From the NCBI GenBank assembly GCA_016841605.1, contig JAENYV010000004.1, positions 62,001 through 126,000 of the forward strand: 64,000 nt of DNA, in the 5' to 3' direction. A program made the translations under genes and the position numbers. How positions within the stretch are numbered: position 1 is the stretch's first letter; each line of letters opens with the position of its first letter. The notes beneath the pieces are model-generated. The model was not told the origin of the DNA and searched no databases. It saw only the letters and a list, made by a program, of their open reading frames with translations. Below, piece by piece: positions 54,701 through 61,787 of the stretch. Source of the stretch: Dethiobacter alkaliphilus (GTDB lineage Bacteria > Bacillota > Dethiobacteria > DTU022 > UBA8154).

Positions 54701-56108
54701 TATGCTGAGGCATTTTCTCGGTAATCTGACAGGCTATTTGCGCCTGACCCTGGATGAGCATACCGCCCCCGCGGGGATGATTACCCGCCTGGAGGCTTAT
54801 AAAAACACCTGCCGGTCCGGAAAAGAAAAAAATAAGCCTGTTTTTTACTCTGCCCGAACCTGCAGTGTGGGGAACGGAGAGTGGCGCAAAATTTTTGTCC
54901 CGGAGCCCACACATCATGCCAGGGTATTTGTCTCTTTGCTGAGAAACATGGGTTTGGAAGCGGAACTCTTGCCGCGGAGCAAAGATCGGGACCTCTCCCT
55001 GGCAAAGCGCTTTGTCAACGGAAATGAGTGTCTCCCGCTCATTCAAAACATGCAGGATTTTCTGGACTACCTTCATCAGCATCGGGAAGATCCGGAAGAC
55101 GGTGTTGTCTTTTTCCAGGGATGGGCCTGTGGTCCCTGCCGTTACGGTCTTTATGCGCCGACCCAATCCCTGCTTATTAACAGGGCCGGATATGGGGAGG
55201 GAAAAATTTGTTCGGTAAAAGTGGATGAAGTGGTGAAACGATATGGTTTACCTTTCATTATTGGTATCTATGACGGACTGGTGGCTATTGATCTCCTTTA
55301 CAAAATGCTCCATGCAACCAGGCCTTACGAGTTGGAAAAGGGAGCAAGCGATCTGCTTTTCGAGAAACATTCAGAGAGGCTGATGGAGATCCTGGAGAAT
55401 AACCGTTTTAGTATCTCCCACTTTTTAACGGGAAAGCATCTCCGTCCGCTGAAACGCTGCCTGGAGGAGGCAGCCCGTCAGTTCGCGGAGGTTCCCCGTT
55501 CCGATGAAAAAAGGCCCCGTATTCTTGTGGGCGGTGAGTTCTATGTTCGCCTTGACAATCGTTGCAACCAGGATCTTATTCGCAAGATCGAGGCAGAGGG
55601 TGGGGAGGTCAGCCTGGCACCGGCCTCTGAACTTTTTTCGTATACAAGTTTTATTAACTATCAGGAAGCGTTGGCAGCTCACCGGGATAGAAAGCAGCTG
55701 CAAAGCTATCTGCAAAAAACGGGCTTTGGACTGATGACCGGCATCGCGCACAGGGAAGAGAAACGTCTGTATTCGGCAACAAACGGATTGCTCCGCGGCC
55801 ACGAAGAACCCTCTCCCGAAGAAATTATGCGTCATGCCAGGAAATATGTTTCCGAACATTACGGGGGTGAGCCGCCCATGACCATCGGGAGAGCTGCTGC
55901 ACTGGCCCACAGGGAAGGGGTTGCGGGAGTAATTTTCGTGGCACCTTTTACTTGCATGCCGGGCTCTGTTGTGGAAGCCCATGTGGCTACGCTCCGGGAA
56001 GAACTGAACCTTCCCATCGTGGCTATCTATTACGACGGCAAGGAGAATGCCAACAGGGACGAATTTATCGAAAGCCTTGTCTTTCAGGCCAAGCAGAAGA
56101 TGAGCTAG
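51774..56108 (+). CDS. Large acyl-CoA dehydratase activase-related protein
   Basis: 1444 residues. Two BadF/BadG/BcrA/BcrD-type ASKHA ATPase domains stand in tandem, at about residues 14-275 (GLDLGTFAVKGV, GQCAAGSGAF) and 315-580 (GVDCGSVSTKCALLD, VCAAGTGTFLENLA). The Cys residues of the two CAAG motifs would ligate a shared [4Fe-4S] cluster, as in HgdC. A DUF2229 region (about 660-880) and an HgdB-like C-terminal part follow. Relatives drive ATP-dependent electron transfer to 2-hydroxyacyl-CoA dehydratases or benzoyl-CoA reductases. This fused giant form has no established substrate. AGAGGTGAAAAC precedes ATG 51774. Confidence 0.88.
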   Translation: MNLHKEKAAIVPGVGLDLGTFAVKGVLVEGKEIRKVTVPTAGNPVEAAKKCLDAVLEGRQGHVRFGLTGANASLLARKLGIKPQLEIEALQRGLTFLGLDGRAVLSLGHENMYYLELGPAGAVTFFNRNGQCAAGSGAFWYQQATRMGYNDRELAKIALEAEAPVKISGRCAVFAKSDMTHAINEGATQSAVSAGMAKALADMVLSNVALNRIAGPGLLLAVGGVANNEAVIKYIEDYCTERGVELVIPPDHEFISALGVSNGAEQFPVSSLLSLGELLGENYSPENPLPPLEPGKVKYMEAPPVEEGYDLSTVYLGVDCGSVSTKCALLDGKGRFIGGIYFPTAGRPALQVMELMKEVEHQYGDLLRDVRIVACTTGSGRFLSQKILNAEYAVDEITCQAEGVKYLCGDKGTLSIIEIGGEDSKFLQLKNGMLYDYNMNPVCAAGTGTFLENLAGLLGVEIKDEFSRLAFAADFAIDLGDTCTLLSQSSLVAAASRGLPLTSQLASLAYSSARNYITKTVENRPLEGRLIFTGATAKNHALASAFAAECGREIIIPPHPELSGALGSAVIAGTFHQDGQKPDFAFRSLQKLKEFTVTKNKCKANCEHEHNCTLDVIQFSDGSKFLYGDRCGRFSGLEKKAVDDRLPDYKVLRNDAFYAAAGEPLEEGIRVGLARSGMFFDLYPFWSAFFRGLGAKIVLSPPTSSGILEMGKRELKSEMCYPMEVLVGHHAELNEMADLDYLFIPEVVDMEPLPWADEWPRGFTCSLLQTAKGVIVNSLHLPEEKVLYAQLNYRGGKKRILFQLEPVAKKILGSAFSEERLLRAVEEGYRAQEKFLFLIREKSLQIMDELHNYRELVCAVFVGRPYTIYDDFVSKGSLDFARQRGLLAVPQDFLLEYLRGWYRGEISHPVLDRSREEFKERLQNLLTHVDNIYPIQLQKMLSTVFWTEFLNERAGETGLPLMHIIFQDPFKCGPNAMLRHFLGNLTGYLRLTLDEHTAPAGMITRLEAYKNTCRSGKEKNKPVFYSARTCSVGNGEWRKIFVPEPTHHARVFVSLLRNMGLEAELLPRSKDRDLSLAKRFVNGNECLPLIQNMQDFLDYLHQHREDPEDGVVFFQGWACGPCRYGLYAPTQSLLINRAGYGEGKICSVKVDEVVKRYGLPFIIGIYDGLVAIDLLYKMLHATRPYELEKGASDLLFEKHSERLMEILENNRFSISHFLTGKHLRPLKRCLEEAARQFAEVPRSDEKRPRILVGGEFYVRLDNRCNQDLIRKIEAEGGEVSLAPASELFSYTSFINYQEALAAHRDRKQLQSYLQKTGFGLMTGIAHREEKRLYSATNGLLRGHEEPSPEEIMRHARKYVSEHYGGEPPMTIGRAAALAHREGVAGVIFVAPFTCMPGSVVEAHVATLREELNLPIVAIYYDGKENANRDEFIESLVFQAKQKMS

Positions 56109-56157
56109 CTCAGTTGACGGTCGGCACTCCATTAATTGTGCCGACCGCCAATTCATG

Positions 56158-56427
56158 TCACTGTATTAATTCAAGCTCTCGTATTATATTTTTAACTGCA
56201 GATTCTTGTTGTTGTAGTCTCCTGGTTGGCTTATCAAGATTTTTTACAGCCTGCTCTTTTATCTGTACAGCCTGAGTTAAAGCACTTTCAATACCCTTGA
56301 TGACATTTTCCAATGCTTCCGTAAGGTTTTTATCAAACCGCTCTATTCCTAATTGTACGCGTTCCACAAAGTCTTCCCTTAAGCGTCCGCAGTTCCGGTC
56401 AACCTGTTCGAAAATAATCCAGTTCAT
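56158..56427 (-). CDS. Small helical coiled-coil protein, unknown function
   Basis: 89 residues from ATG 56427 (MNWIIFEQVDRNCG), with AAGGAA directly upstream. The track starts 21 codons earlier, at MFIFQFTPG, which is also possible. Almost the whole protein is amphipathic helix with heptad-like charge patterns (RFDKNLTEALENVIKGIESALTQ, excerpted), like a phasin or assembly factor. No family is recognised. It is convergent with the activase gene and separated from the MFS gene by a repeat element. Confidence 0.6.
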   Translation of the reverse strand: MNWIIFEQVDRNCGRLREDFVERVQLGIERFDKNLTEALENVIKGIESALTQAVQIKEQAVKNLDKPTRRLQQQESAVKNIIRELELIQ

Positions 56428-56546
56428 TTCCTTAAAAATTTTACATACTTGACAAAAGGAAAAGCCCGGAGTAAACTGAAAAATAAACAATTTTTAGAAA
56501 TATTAATATAAAATGTATTGTTTCAAAATATTGCCGCTATATTATC

Positions 56547-56653
56547 GCTACAGCGAAAATCGTAATTAGCGATGCAGTGCTCGGCGTTTCACCCGGGCAC
56601 CTGGCGTATGAAAATTTGCGGTGTAGCATAACAAGCAATTTTTCGCTGGAGTG
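56547..56653 (+). repeat. Dispersed MITE-like repeat, fullest copy
   Basis: Starts CGCTACAGCGAAAATCGTAA and ends AATTTTTCGCTGGAGTG, whose reverse complement (CACTCCAGCGAAAAATT) resembles the start, so it has inverted ends about 107 bases apart. Inside lies a hairpin, GTGCTCGG-CGTTTCAC-CCGGGCAC. No coding capacity. It sits just upstream of the MFS gene. Confidence 0.6.
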
Positions 56654-56709
56654 TTATAAAAATATAAGGAAACTGTATCTGGAAACCGGTAAAAGGAGCA
56701 GTTAAAATC

Positions 56710-57921
56710 GTGAGCAACAGTGTGGCAAATCCGGAGATGATGGATGAAGAAAAAGCCAGGTTATGGACACGAGACTATATACTGGTTTGTCTTTCATCCC
56801 TGCTGCTTTTTTTTCATTTCCACAGCCTGGTTCCCACGCTTCCTCTTTACATGGAGATCTTTGGAGGGAAAAGCAGTGCCGCAGGTCTTCCCATGGCCGC
56901 ACTGACTTTGGGGGCGGTTCTCGTCCGGCCGATTGCCGGTTGGGCCCTGGATGTCTACGGGCGTAAACTTATTTTTTTGGGAGGGCTTTTGCTTTTTTTA
57001 CTGCCGGCGATTCTTTATATTTGGATGATTCCGGCTTATTTATTAATTATCATGCGTTTTATCCAGGGCATAGGATGGGGTATCGGTAATACTGCTTCAA
57101 ATACTGTTGCTTCTGATATAATTCCGTTGAAAAGAATAGGTGAGGGAATGGGAATTTTTATGGTTACTCTTACCCTTCCCATGGCTATATCCCCGGGTGT
57201 GAGCTTATGGATAGTGGAGCGTTACTCCTTTCCTCTCCTTTTTATCCTTTCTTCTGTTTTGATCTTTTTCTCTCTAATACTTGTGTTCTTTATCAAATTT
57301 CCCGGACTGGAAAAAAAGGAAATTAAACCGAAATTTGTTTTTTTGGACAGGGCAAGCGCCAAACCAGCCCTGGTTGTCTTTATGTTTACTGTTTCATATA
57401 GTTCCGTCCTTTCTTTTTTGCCTGTTTATGCGAAACAGCAGGGGGTACATGCTACGGGTCTGTTTTTTACCGCTCTGGCTGTCTCTACATTAATCATTCG
57501 GCCTGCTGTTGGAATCTTTGTTGATAAATATGGAGAGAAAGGGTACAATCTTGCCGTGGCACTGGGAAGTATAGCTATTTGTGCGGCTCTGGGGATACTG
57601 GCGCAGACCGCTTCTCTTTCTCATCTCGTACTCGGGGGGATATTTTATGGGGTTGGTTTTGGAATGGGGCAGCCCACCTTGCTTGCTCTATGTATCATGA
57701 ATACTCTGCCGGAAAAAAGAGGCGCTGCCAATGCCACTTACTGGACTGCCTACGACATAGGAATAGCTCTAGGCTCTATCGCCTGGGGGATAGTAGCGGC
57801 GGCGACAGGGTATAGACAAATGTTTTATTTAAATATCTTACCCCTCCTGGTTGCTTTACTTGTTTTTTTTGTAAAGAACCCTTTGAAAAAGATGAGGATG
57901 TTTTCTGTCTTAAAAAAATAA
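56710..57921 (+). CDS. Major facilitator superfamily transporter
   Basis: 403 residues with about 12 membrane helices. An MFS motif A-like loop lies between helices 2 and 3 (GWALDVYGRKLIF). A second half-repeat starts near residue 215, and GxGFGMGQPTLLAL is seen late. The start GTG 56710 has GGAGCAG upstream. Substrate unknown; a drug or metabolite exporter of the YfmO/Bcr type is a fair guess. It is convergent with the CoA ligase gene and shares a bidirectional terminator with it. Confidence 0.88.
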   Translation: MSNSVANPEMMDEEKARLWTRDYILVCLSSLLLFFHFHSLVPTLPLYMEIFGGKSSAAGLPMAALTLGAVLVRPIAGWALDVYGRKLIFLGGLLLFLLPAILYIWMIPAYLLIIMRFIQGIGWGIGNTASNTVASDIIPLKRIGEGMGIFMVTLTLPMAISPGVSLWIVERYSFPLLFILSSVLIFFSLILVFFIKFPGLEKKEIKPKFVFLDRASAKPALVVFMFTVSYSSVLSFLPVYAKQQGVHATGLFFTALAVSTLIIRPAVGIFVDKYGEKGYNLAVALGSIAICAALGILAQTASLSHLVLGGIFYGVGFGMGQPTLLALCIMNTLPEKRGAANATYWTAYDIGIALGSIAWGIVAAATGYRQMFYLNILPLLVALLVFFVKNPLKKMRMFSVLKK

Positions 57922-57969
57922 ATAACGGCGGAACGTTTATCCGGTTGGTCTAAGAGTTCCGCCGTTATT
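57921..57969. terminator. Shared bidirectional terminator (MFS / CoA ligase)
   Basis: AATAACGGCGGAAC (57921-57934) pairs with GTTCCGCCGTTATT (57956-57969): a perfect 14-bp stem with a 21-base loop. It lies between two convergent stops and overlaps the MFS stop codon by one base. Confidence 0.8.
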
Positions 57970-58009
57970 GTCGGAGTACGACAGTAATAGTCTTTAAAGG
58001 AGCTGTTTC

Positions 58010-59575
58010 TTAACTGCTTTTAAGTAAGGAGCGAAGTTTATATCTCTGAACTTTGCCGGTGGCTGTCCGGGGAAGTTCGTTGACGAATTTTACCCAGCGT
58101 GGGTATTTATAATGAGCTGTTTTGCTGCGGACGAAACTTTGCAGTTCCTTTTCCAGCTCGGGAGAAGCCGTATACCCTTCCCGGGGGACCACAAAAGCAA
58201 GAGGTTTTTCCAGATTAGATTCATCTACATTCCCGACAACACCACATTCCAACACAGCCGGGTGCTCAAGCAGGATCCCTTCAACCTCCACCGGAGAAAC
58301 CCAGATGCCGCCGGCTTTCAGCATATCGTCAGCCCGGCCGCTGAACCAGAAAAAACCGTCACTGTCTCTATAGAACTGGTCGCCCGTATTAAACCATTCT
58401 CCATGGATAGCGTCTTTACTCTTTTCATGTTTTCTCCAGTAGAAAGGTGTGGTTCCATCATTGTTCATCCAGAGTACGCCAACTTCGTTATCAGGCACTT
58501 CCTTTCCGTCCTCATCAGTAAGTTTTACTTCAAAGCCCGGCAGCAGGACACCGCAACTTCCGCTTTTGATTTTTCCGGGTAAGCTGGAAATATAGATCCC
58601 CCCGACATCGGTAGAACCGATGCCGTCCAATATCTCTACGCCAAACTTTTCTTTCCAGCGATCAAATATTACTTTGGGCAGAGCTTCTCCGGCTGAAATA
58701 CATTTTCTAAGGGATGATAAATCATATTTTCCTTCTTCTTTATCCAGTAAATCCAAAACTCCCATATACGAGGTGGGAATACTAAAATAAATAGTAGGTT
58801 TGTATTTGGTAATAATTTCGGCAACGGTTACAGGCTTCGGTAGTTCCGGTACAAGGAGTGAAGCCGCTCCGCTTACAAAAACAGATTCCATAGAATTCCT
58901 GCCGTAAGAAAAGTACATTTTTGAAGCAGAGTAGACGATGTCGTTTTCGGTTATTTGAAGAACGTTTTCACAATAGGAAGGCAGTAAATGCAGTACATCA
59001 TGGTGGAGATGTACGACACCCTTGGGCGTTCCCGTTGTCCCCGAGCTATATAACCAAAAAGCCATATCATCTTTGGAAGTTTTTGCCACTTCCAGTGATG
59101 AAGATGCTTCTTTGATTAAATCATCGAAATTTCGTTGCCCCGGTTCCGGGGTCCCCACAACAATAAAATGGCGCAGATACTTGAGCTCCCGGGCGACCTC
59201 CGTAAAGTTCGGAGCCAGCTTGTCATCTGTAACGAGGACCTTGGCACGGGAATCGTTTAAGTAATATTTGTAATCCTGTGGAAGAGCCATAGTACTTATG
59301 GGTACTGGAACTGCGCCGATCCTCATTGCCCCAAAATATGTATATAGAAATTCCGGGCAATCGGGCAGACAGATTATAACTCTATTTTCCTCTTCAATTC
59401 CCAGTTCTAATAAAGCATTTCCTGTTTTATTCGCAGCTTCCTGGAGCTCCGCATAGGTTATAACCTTATCTTTGTAATAAATAGCCGCTTTATTGCCGCG
59501 TCCTTCCCTTATATGCCGGTCAAGCATGAAGTCCCCCAGGTTAAACCAGTCCGTCATTTCAGGCATTTTAAACAT
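58010..59575 (-). CDS. Benzoate-CoA ligase-family acyl-CoA synthetase
   Basis: 521 residues of the AMP-forming acyl-CoA synthetase superfamily. The ATP loop is YSSGTTGTPKGVVH. The hinge and A8 region is FWFSGRADDMLKAGGIWVSP, and the catalytic lysine is in TATGKVQRYKLR. The opening NLGDFMLDRHIREGRGNKAAIYY is typical of benzoate and 4-hydroxybenzoate CoA ligases. It likely activates an aromatic acid with ATP and CoA in the cytoplasm. AAAGGAGGTCCTGTA precedes ATG 59575. A promoter candidate lies 590 bases upstream, giving a long leader. Confidence 0.9.
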   Translation of the reverse strand: MFKMPEMTDWFNLGDFMLDRHIREGRGNKAAIYYKDKVITYAELQEAANKTGNALLELGIEEENRVIICLPDCPEFLYTYFGAMRIGAVPVPISTMALPQDYKYYLNDSRAKVLVTDDKLAPNFTEVARELKYLRHFIVVGTPEPGQRNFDDLIKEASSSLEVAKTSKDDMAFWLYSSGTTGTPKGVVHLHHDVLHLLPSYCENVLQITENDIVYSASKMYFSYGRNSMESVFVSGAASLLVPELPKPVTVAEIITKYKPTIYFSIPTSYMGVLDLLDKEEGKYDLSSLRKCISAGEALPKVIFDRWKEKFGVEILDGIGSTDVGGIYISSLPGKIKSGSCGVLLPGFEVKLTDEDGKEVPDNEVGVLWMNNDGTTPFYWRKHEKSKDAIHGEWFNTGDQFYRDSDGFFWFSGRADDMLKAGGIWVSPVEVEGILLEHPAVLECGVVGNVDESNLEKPLAFVVPREGYTASPELEKELQSFVRSKTAHYKYPRWVKFVNELPRTATGKVQRYKLRSLLKSS

Positions 59576-60158
59576 TACAGGACCTCCTTTTAAGTAATAC
59601 CTTTTTAACTAAATAGTTGAAAAGAAGAAGAGACAATCAGCCTGGTAAGATATGAATAAAGTTAAGAAGAAGACAAAAAGACCAAACATTCAAGGCTTCT
59701 GACGCACTGATTTGCTGAAAAAAGAAGAAAAACCAGAGGTGACTATCCCTCCTTTTTATGAAATTTTAACTTATCCGTTCTTTGACCCTCTTAACGCTCT
59801 TCAATAACCTTATTCGACCAACCAGACAGGTGCTTGGGATAACTTTCGTTACCCTCGCTAAAAAAAACAAAGAAAAAAGTGGTAAACTTTAATTTGTCTT
59901 ATACAGGATGGTTTTATGTAAATCCTCAATGTACGTGTTTATTTTTTCGTTTCTTTCTTGAAATATGGTCTTTTCAAATGGTTGTGAAGTTTCTAGATGT
60001 ATATTCTATACTGCATCTTGGATCTATTAATTCTTTTAATTATTTTCAGATATTTTTAAGGAAAAAAATTTTTATATATAAAAACGTTGTAATAAATATT
60101 GCGTCTTATTGTAAAACTATCACTATTAGAACAACCATTTGTTTTCTTAACATAAGAA
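59576..60158 (-). promoter_or_regulatory. Long 5' leader region of the CoA ligase gene
   Basis: About 580 AT-rich bases without a credible gene. The plus ORFs at 59879-60178 and 60168-60371 have no family or ribosome site. On the minus strand a hairpin with a GAAA loop occurs near 59837-59861 (GGGTAAC-GAAA-GTTATCCC, one bulged base). No known riboswitch is recognised. Confidence 0.4.
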
Positions 60159-60213
60159 TTATTTCACATGTTCATTAATTTTGTCAAGGTATTTTTTTCG
60201 ATAATATATCGAA
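60158..60213 (-). promoter_or_regulatory. Minus-strand promoter with upstream palindrome
   Basis: On the minus strand, TTGACA (60187-60182) is followed after 17-18 bases by AAATAAT. Just upstream of the -35 box is a perfect palindrome, TTCGATA-ATA-TATCGAA (60197-60213), at an activator-like position. The promoter points toward the CoA ligase gene. Confidence 0.55.
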
Positions 60214-60301
60214 GATTGGAAAAAAAATTTCTTTATTGCCGGCCAAGGGGGCTTTCAGGAAAAGCAATATTTACGAATTACAAATCTGTTTTCAAACTTT
60301 T

Positions 60302-61642
60302 TTACTTGACGTTTTTGGGTAAAAGATTTGCTGAGGGTTTACCCAGCAGAGTAAACATTTTTTTCTTATAGGCTTCGACTCCGGGTTGATTAAAAGGGTT
60401 GACGCCGAGAAGGTAAGCGCTGACCGCGCAAGCTTTTTCAAAAAAATAGACCATCTGTCCGTAATAAAAGGGGGTTTGCCCGGGTACTGTAATTTTCAGG
60501 GTGGGCACCCCCCCGGAGTTGTGGGCAGCCATAGTTCCCCTGCAGGCTTTTTCGTTGACAAAATGAAAGGTTTTGCCGGCCAGATAATTTAACCCGTCAA
60601 TATTTTTCTCCAGTTTATCAATTTCCGTATCTACGGTCGGGTTCTCCACCCAAAGAGTGGTGGAAAAAAGATTTCGGTAGCCCTCCTGAATTAATTGGCC
60701 CAGAGAATGGAGATCTCTGGTAAAGTTCGTACTGGCAGGAAAAATTCCTTTCCCGTCTTTCCCCTCACTTTCTCCGAAAAGCTGTTTCCACCACTCGCTA
60801 AAATAAAGAAAAGCGGGGTCGTAGGTTGCCAAAAGCTCAATGACTTTCCCTTTTCGGTAAAGAATATTTCTGGCCGCAGCATAGCGGTAAGCGGGATTTT
60901 CGGCAAGAGTTACACGGCTCATAAGTTGATGTCCCTCGGCAGCTCCTTGCATTATTTCATCGATATTAATACCTCCGACAGCGATCGGCAGAAGCCCCAC
61001 TGCCGTCAGGACGGAATAGCGCCCTCCAATATCATCCGGGACGGAAAAGGTTTCATACCCTTCTTCATCAGCCAGTTCTTTCAGGGCACCTTTAGCCTGA
61101 TCGGTTGTGGCAATGATTCTATCCCTGGCTCCTTTTTTCCCGTAGCGTTTTTCCAGAAGCCGGCGAAAGACTCGAAAAGAGAGAGCAGGTTCCAGAGTGG
61201 TTCCCGACTTGGAGATGATATTGACAGCCAGATTTTTTTCTCCCACAAGTTCCAGCAGGTGTTCCAGATAGGCCGGACTAATGTTGAAGCCGGCAAAATA
61301 TACTTCCGGTCCCCCCCGCTTATTTGTAGGAAGCTGGTTGTAAAAAGAGTGCTGAAGCAACTCCAGGGCAGACCTTGCCCCCAGGTATGATCCTCCGATG
61401 CCGATAACGATAAAAACATCGGCTATTTCCTTTATTTTTTCCCCGGTTCTTTTAATTCTGTCAAATTCTGCACGGTTGAAGTCGAGAGGCCAGTCAACCC
61501 AACCGGCATATTCATGGCCGGGACCTTTGCGCGCATGAATTAAATTGTGTACCCGTAAAATCTCCGGTTCGAAATATTCCAATTCATGAGGTAAAATGAA
61601 GCCCGATTCTTCCGGATAGTCAAAACGAATTTCTTTTTCCAT
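60302..61642 (-). CDS. pgi: Glucose-6-phosphate isomerase
   Basis: 446 residues, interconverting glucose-6-phosphate and fructose-6-phosphate. The sugar-phosphate and catalytic motifs are present: VIGIGGSYLGARSAL, ISKSGTTLEPALSFR, DDIGGRYSVLTAVGLLP, and the late Lys/His region, with HNSGGVP. The short length is that of Firmicute-type isomerases. AGGAGGACCTT precedes ATG 61642. Single-gene unit, divergent from the sensor phosphatase. The ORF 60695-61390 on the plus strand is its shadow. Confidence 0.95.
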   Translation of the reverse strand: MEKEIRFDYPEESGFILPHELEYFEPEILRVHNLIHARKGPGHEYAGWVDWPLDFNRAEFDRIKRTGEKIKEIADVFIVIGIGGSYLGARSALELLQHSFYNQLPTNKRGGPEVYFAGFNISPAYLEHLLELVGEKNLAVNIISKSGTTLEPALSFRVFRRLLEKRYGKKGARDRIIATTDQAKGALKELADEEGYETFSVPDDIGGRYSVLTAVGLLPIAVGGINIDEIMQGAAEGHQLMSRVTLAENPAYRYAAARNILYRKGKVIELLATYDPAFLYFSEWWKQLFGESEGKDGKGIFPASTNFTRDLHSLGQLIQEGYRNLFSTTLWVENPTVDTEIDKLEKNIDGLNYLAGKTFHFVNEKACRGTMAAHNSGGVPTLKITVPGQTPFYYGQMVYFFEKACAVSAYLLGVNPFNQPGVEAYKKKMFTLLGKPSANLLPKNVK

Positions 61643-61787
61643 AAGGTCCTCCTGTCATAATAGTGTAGGGAGTTCTCTTTTTATCAAAAAAGGGTTTTTA
61701 AGGAAGAGCGTTGAACTTATTAATAATAATAGCAATGAAACAGTAATTAAACAATACTTGTCAAAGTTTTTCGGAGGGTTGTGCCAG

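Noticed and set aside
55425-56156. 243-residue minus-strand ORF over the activase gene
   Set aside because: Shadow of the conserved 3' part of the activase gene.
59879-60178. 99-residue plus ORF
   Set aside because: Phe/Ile-rich translation of AT-rich leader DNA, no ribosome site, and it lies over a good minus-strand promoter.
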